A stretch of DNA of 64,000 nt from Spisula solida. Lineage: Eukaryota > Mollusca > Bivalvia > Venerida > Mactridae. The translations under genes were made by a program, and so were the position numbers. The stretch lies in contig OX365946.1 in assembly GCA_947247005.1 (NCBI GenBank), positions 9,308,453-9,372,452 of the forward strand, given 5' to 3'. How positions within the stretch are numbered: position 1 is the stretch's first letter; each line of letters opens with the position of its first letter. The notes below the pieces were generated by a model, which was not told the DNA's origin, did no database searches, and worked only from the letters and a program-made list of their open reading frames with translations. Below, in pieces: positions 58,483-64,000 of the stretch.

Positions 58483-59892
58483 ATGTGTTTATTGTTCGTT
58501 CTATCTGTGACTTACTTCCAAGCAGTGTTAACGCATTCTGATATGGACGGACTAGATTCTGGGAATGTGATGATGAGGTACCAAAATGACATTTCCCTTG
58601 CTTCTACAAGGACGGTCGCTAAGATGTGTGAACGTTGCCTTGCGGACATAACCAATGCGATGGAATCCGTGATCCGACAGCAACATGACAAAATGGCGGA
58701 ACTGGGATCCAAGCTTCAACAACAACACAATGATAGAATGACTGAACTGGAATCCAAGCTTCAACAACAACACAATGATAGAATGGCTGAACTGGAATCC
58801 AAGCTTCAACAACAACACAATGATAGAATGGCTGAACTGGAACCAAACTTCAACAACAGCAAGCTACGATAAAGTAACATAATTACTGAACTGGAATCCA
58901 AGCTTCAACAACATAACTATAGCAGAATTACTGAACTGGAATCTAAAGTTCAACTGCGGCACAATGACAAATTGACTGAACTAGAATCCAAACTTCAACA
59001 ACAGCAAGCTACGATAAATTCGTTTCTCGTAGCCACACAAATACACGTTAAAGAGAAAGAAGCGACTGACATGGTTCTTCAACAACAGAATGCACGAATC
59101 GTTTCCATGGAAACTAAGATTCAACAACACGAAGTGAAACTCGCGTCTTATCTGACAGGGATCGAACACAAAACAGAACATAACTTCAGTAATGAATCAG
59201 AATCAGATACCTGGACAAGTAAAGTTCTGGATCAGTTGCTAACATCCAACCAATATAGAGTGCCAAACAATCCAAATGAGGACAACATCAATGCAAGAAG
59301 CAGACTTACATCCGACCGATTTAATTATAGACATTTACATAGCAAAGAAAATAGAAGAATTGTTGGTGAAATAAATAATATGAAAAATTATAGAAGTAAA
59401 CTTGATGGAAAGTTTGGGCGACAAAGTCCACTGAAGGATTACCAAAAACGTTTTCTGGATTCAGGATCAACGAATGTCGCGTTTTCAACTTATATGAGCA
59501 AGCCTAACCATTATGAAGCAGAACTTGACGGATCAAGGATGATAAGGTTTGACCAGACCTTGATTAATGAAGGTAACGGATATAACGTTCATACTGGAAT
59601 TTTCACTGTTCCAGTCGCCGGGACATATTTCTTCTCATTCTCTGTGGCGCTACATGATTCGCTGGCCAATGTACGTCTTGTGAACGATGGTGTCATTGTC
59701 GCGTCTGCTACAGCACGTATCAACAAATTAGATGCAGATGGACACCAAGACGATATGTCATCAAATAATGTAATAACACATGTTGAAGCCGGCAACAGCC
59801 TTTGGATGGAGTTATACTACTACATCAATGTGACTTTAGTCAGTACACCTAAATTCAGAGGAGTAACATTCAGTGGATTTAAGATATACTAG
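58483..59892 (+). pseudogene. C1q copy 6: long stalk, one in-frame TAA
   Basis: The only plus-strand member of the cluster. From ATG 58483 (MCLLFVL, equivalent to the paralog start) the frame covers 470 codons with one stop, TAA at 58870-58872 (codon 130). It encodes a signal peptide, CERC, and about seven 15-residue coiled-coil units. The fourth unit has lost one base relative to its neighbours, giving EPNFNNSKLR, and then the stop. The downstream frame is the original one and is open through three further units, the linker (NPNEDNINARSR), and a complete C1q domain with NEGNGYNVHTGIFTVP and FSGFKIY. No splice pair removes the stop. It is probably a recent pseudogene caused by repeat slippage, or an allele-specific or assembly error. 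A MITE sits just upstream where the promoter would be. Confidence 0.85.
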
Positions 59893-60424
59893 ATTCGAGG
59901 AGGAGCAAGTATCGTACGACTGTTTATACACTACCCATATTTTGATAAGGGTCAAGACATCAAAATATATGCCCGTCTTACAAATAACTGAAAAGGGCCG
60001 ATTCGATTAAGAAAACGGTGTGAAAAAACTTCGTCTAAGCTGCTGCTAAATTTCGAACAATGTATTAATTTGATGCAATTGGTATGCATTGGCATGATGT
60101 CGTGTTCCCAGGTAACTGGTAAGCCCTTTGACAGGAACTAAAGTGGCAAGAATAACTTGGATGTTTTTGTACCTTTTCTCTGATATTGTGTAAGACCCCC
60201 CCCCCCCCCCAAACGAACCGTATTCTGTTATTACAGAGGCCTGGATGCAACACAACATTTTAGTGAGGTTCGGCTGCTCAGCACTTAGACACCAAGCGAT
60301 CTTTATTCGTTAACAATATTGCATACGTAACATTATGTTTTATGAAAATTCCGTCAGTCCATCTTATTCAATATGCAAAATATTCTTAAGGGAAATCTGT
60401 TGATCCTTATCAAATTGTGAGAAG

Positions 60425-60459
<35 letters not shown>

Positions 60460-62338
60460 TTGGATACTTGGACTACTGTACTCGAGAGTGAGTGTCTGTG
60501 GTAATAAAGATATATTTCATTGTTACATCAATTGTTGCATGAATCACATCTATTTAGGGCATTGGTTCCAACCCTTTTGTTTAGCTTTATAATCCATCTG
60601 TGGGAAAATAAATACTTTTTGGCGCTAAATTTAAGGTATAAGCAGTACTTTCTGTTTGGTGAACCTATGCTAGGATCCTTCTTTGAAAGGGACCAGCTGG
60701 CCCAATACAAGATCTATATGATGTGATATCTACTTTGGTATGCATTAGTATCGACGGTAGTGACATATTCGGGTTTAATTTAGACCGTGAACCTTGGAAC
60801 TCTGAAAGTGCCGTACCACCCATATACACGTTTTGGAACGTAGTATAGATCTATGTCATTGTTTTATTATACATGTATGTGTGTAGTAACGAAGATCTTG
60901 TTGTCATAAAGGTGTTTGAAACATAAACATATTTTTAATTCATTGTATACGGTTAAGGTACATGTTCGACCTAGCTCAAATTATCTGTCCGATATATTGA
61001 CTTACCATGAGGCTTTTATGGAATATACATGTACTAAACTTCAGTTCACAAATGAAGCCTGGCTTTACCAACACGTACGAGACCTGATACACGCGGATAT
61101 TTGAAAAAAATTGTAAATTGCATTTTTGTCTTCCAGCAAAGGATCGCATTATCATTTGCATATAAGCCACTGTTTGATTAGAAACTTGATTTCGGATATC
61201 ACCTCCCCGGGCAAGGCACTGCGTGAGTGGTAGAGTCTACATTTGATGAACTATTCGACGTGTTGATTTTTCTATTAAATGCAAGCAGTCTTTGATATAC
61301 GATGAGCCTATGACTTGTTTTTTCAATCCTCATACAAGGCGTAATTACATGCTTAATCCGTTCCAATTTCAATTTCATTAACATAACAGAAGCGGTTAAG
61401 ATATCGTGTGTATTTTCACATACTTAAACAAGCCACAAATCATTTGCGTCGCTGACAATCGGTTTTGTTTATGTTCGAATTTCAAAGACGTCCAAGACTG
61501 TTTTGTATGTTTATTGATTTAAATAATTCCCTCGGCACCCTAATTGAGAGCGAGGGATGTTAAATTCAAGACGATAGGGTGATCGTTGCCTTCAGTATTT
61601 GATACCCATTTTACACGGGGAACAATGGAGTTTTACGGGCGACGGGAATGGAGATTGATACAGCGGTGTGAGGTGGTGTTTTTCTCAGCAGGGAGTGCAC
61701 CACGGTGATGTGTTAGCCCCATCTTTAATACTGATGTTAAACGACATGATATAAAGGTAAAAGAATAATGGAAACATCTGGCTAAACAATCTCTGTATGA
61801 AAGATCTGATCAGTGTTGATGCTGACATGTCGCCCGGATTGACGGATAGCGTGGTTTTAATATCATCGTGAAAATGTATCAACACTTGGTAAAAAAATGA
61901 GGCCCCGTAAACGTAACCAATTCTTTGAATAGCTTGTAATATTCTCCCAGATAAGAATGAAAATGGACTTATTGGTTAATGTTCTGTTCTGTTCGTAGGG
62001 TTTTTAAATTTTGGGTTTATTCAATTGGTCAACTTTTTTTAGTCATATCCCACGAACAGTTGAGCAAAAGCAGCTTTTCCTGAAATTAATTATATACCAG
62101 AAGAACTTTCAAGTCCTCGAGCGTAACTGACCACGATGTTTTGTCGCTGTGCCATTTTGTTAAACTGTGTTCATTTCGCATGTGCCCTTCGGCAAATTCG
62201 TTGTCCAGCACAAGGCTGCTTTGTTTCTCCTATTATAAAGGCATGCGTACTATTTTTGTTGAGTTTCGCGTTGTAGGTTGTCCTTATGATGTGTGGTCGT
62301 CGTTATGCACATTTTATTTTTGTTCTTTTCGTATTCAG
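59893..62338. other. Intergenic DNA
   Basis: No gene recognised. It contains a C run at 60197-60210. At about 61050-61075 there is a GCCTGGCTTTACCAACACG segment related to the 3' flanks of C1q copies 3 and 5 (31642, 38957). Confidence 0.4.
60427..60452. repeat. (TA)n microsatellite
   Basis: Thirteen uninterrupted TA dinucleotides. Confidence 0.9.
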
Positions 62339-63407
62339 CTGTTTCTGTTTGGTTCTGCCTTCCTTGTCCGGTATAGTATTACCTGTTTCTGTTTTGTTCT
62401 GCCTTCCTTGTCCGGTATAGTATTACCTGTTTCTGTTTGGTTCTGCCTTCCTTGTCCGGTATAGTATTACCTGTTTCTGTTTGGTTCTGCCTTCCTTGTC
62501 CGGTATAGTATTACCTGTTTCTGTTTTGTTCTGCCTTCCTTGTCCGGTATAGTATTACCTGTTTCTGTTTGGTTCTGCCTTCCTTGTCCGGTATAGTATT
62601 ACCTGTTTCTGTTTGGTTCTGCCTTCCTTGTCCGGTATAGTATTACCTGTTTCTGTTTGGTTCTGCCTTCCTTGTCCGGTATAGTATTACCTGTTTCTGT
62701 TTGGTTCTGCCTTCCTTGTCCGGTATACATGTAGTATTACCTGTTTCTGTTTGGTTCTGCCTTCCTTGTCCGGTATAGTATTACCTGTTTCTGTTTGGTT
62801 CTGCCTTCTTTGTCCGGTATAGTATTACCTGTTTCTGTTTTGTTCTGCCTTCCTTGTCCGGTATAGTATTACCTGTTTCTGTTTGGTTCTGCCTTCCTTG
62901 TCCGGTATAGTATTACCTGTTTCTGTTTGGTTCTGCCTTCCTTGTCCGGTATAGTATTACCTGTTTCTGTTTTGTTCTGCCTTCCTTGTCCGGTATAGTA
63001 TTACCTGTTTCTGTTTTGTTCTGCCTTCCTTGTCCGGTATAGTATTACATGTTTCTGTTTGGTTCTGCCTTCCTTGTCCGGTATAGTATTACCTGTTTCT
63101 GTTTTGTTCTGCCTTCCTTGTCCGGTATAGTATTACCTGTTTCTGTTTGGTTCTGCCTTCCTTGTCCGGTATAGTATTACCTGTTTCTGTTTGGTTCTGC
63201 CTTCCTTGTCCGGTATAGTATCACCTGTTTCTGTTTTGTTCTGCCTTCCTTGTCCGGTATAGTATTACCTGTTTCTGTTTGGTTCTGCCTTCCTTGTCCG
63301 GTATAGTATTACCTGTTTCTGTTTTGTTCTGCCTTCCTTGTCCGGTATAGTATTACCTGTTTCTGTTTGGTTCTGCCTTCCTTGTCCGGTATAGTATTAC
63401 CTGTTTC
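62339..63407. repeat. 44-bp satellite, 24 units
   Basis: Twenty-four full copies of a 44-bp unit (starts CTGTTTCTGTTTGGTTCTGC and ends GGTATAGTATTAC) plus a 7-bp partial. One unit near 62725 carries a 6-bp insertion (ACATGT). A G/T alternation at one site (TTTGG versus TTTTG) is shared irregularly among units, as expected from unequal exchange or conversion. The open frame that enters the array on the plus strand is incidental. Confidence 0.97.
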
Positions 63408-64000
63408 ACGGGTGTGTTTTAGTGTGATTATTGAATAAATGTACACTAAGAGGCACTTATAACTGTGCAGTTTTCAATTCCTACTAACTTTTTTGTTCGT
63501 TAATTTTTTTGAACGAAATTTAGTGTATTTGGTTGTCAATCGACGCGCAGCGTAATCCGATATTTTTATCTTACGGTTCAATGAATATTGTCCATTGTAC
63601 TGTGAAAATAGCAATTTAACGAATTGCACGAGAAAATGGTGAAACAGCGGGAAATAAAATAAAACGTTGTCATTTCCATTAAATTCATGCCTGTTATCCT
63701 AAAAAAACACAAACGTCAATGTTTGTCTAAATTGACGCCGTGACGTCGGGTTTATCAACACGGGCTTTTCAATTTTGCACAAATAACGGTTTGAATTTAA
63801 TTATTATTGGCGTTCGAATAAGCAAAAGTACGCGTTTACAATCATTAATCCCCCTACAGGTGTTTGAGACATGTTCTACCGGTATATCTGTTCGTTCATT
63901 GTTAACAAAAATTCAACGTCATTTTTCTGCAATGACTGGTCGGATTTCAACGTATGTTGATAAGAAAGGCATGTTATGTTTCGATCAACTATCACTGATA
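63408..64000. other. Intergenic DNA at the window end
   Basis: AT-rich sequence in which no gene or repeat could be supported. Confidence 0.4.

Noticed and set aside
58870..58925. A possible intron removing the TAA of C1q copy 6 (AAAG|GTAAC-like donor, ATAGCAG acceptor)
   Set aside because: The stop codon lies upstream of the donor-like site, so splicing there would not remove it, and paralogs have no intron.
62141..62464. 107-codon frame running into the 44-bp satellite
   Set aside because: The satellite unit is not a multiple of three, and the frame is an accident of the array's edge.

Overview
The window looks like nuclear DNA of a bivalve mollusc (inference). It is AT-rich and gene-poor. 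It carries a cluster of secreted C1q-domain genes, a family known to be greatly expanded in bivalves. It also has tRNA-derived SINE heads and GGTGAGC/GGGGGCAT-type tandem repeats familiar from mollusc genomes. Genes are eukaryotic: one has spliced exons with GT/AG sites, and there are no operons or ribosome-binding sites.

Layout. 1-4.3 kb: intergenic, with three short inverted-repeat elements. 4.3-7.3 kb: a three-exon MADF-BESS gene on the minus strand, with microsatellite and MITE sequence in intron 1. 8.4-8.8 kb: twelve exact-length 36-bp units. 10.98-12.94 kb: a decayed PIF/Harbinger-type transposon with a TTA target duplication and subterminal arrays of short words. 15.8-17.7 kb: a 5'-truncated LINE with a damaged reverse transcriptase, inserted in a 43-bp minisatellite. 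18-26 kb: intergenic, with SINE heads and one intact tRNA-Gly(CCC).

26.5-41 kb and 58.5-59.9 kb hold six C1q copies. Each intact copy has a signal peptide, a CxxC, a coiled coil built from a 15-residue unit, a linker and a C-terminal C1q domain. Two copies look intact (31960-33006 and 39240-40412). Two have a single in-frame stop (35270-36466 and 58483-59892). One is frameshifted and also split by a 1.59-kb transposon (26544-29281). One is a small relic fused to its promoter (30266-30440). Genes were duplicated together with their upstream blocks, and several MITEs landed in those blocks.

The main structural discovery is at 41912-56106. Comparing duplicated block A (37.04-38.2 kb) with block B (41.50-41.91 kb plus 56.11-57.06 kb) shows that block B is split by a 14,195-bp insertion. 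The insertion has short inverted termini and long subterminal arrays of degenerate AAG-initial words. It is the best candidate here for an undescribed element. Its interior has no recognisable transposase. It holds nested repeats, an exon-like 162-bp segment with good splice sites, and decayed coding sequence.

60-64 kb: intergenic, ending in a satellite of 24 copies of a 44-bp unit. If the intact C1q genes are expressed, their products would be secreted multimeric recognition proteins (inference from the family).
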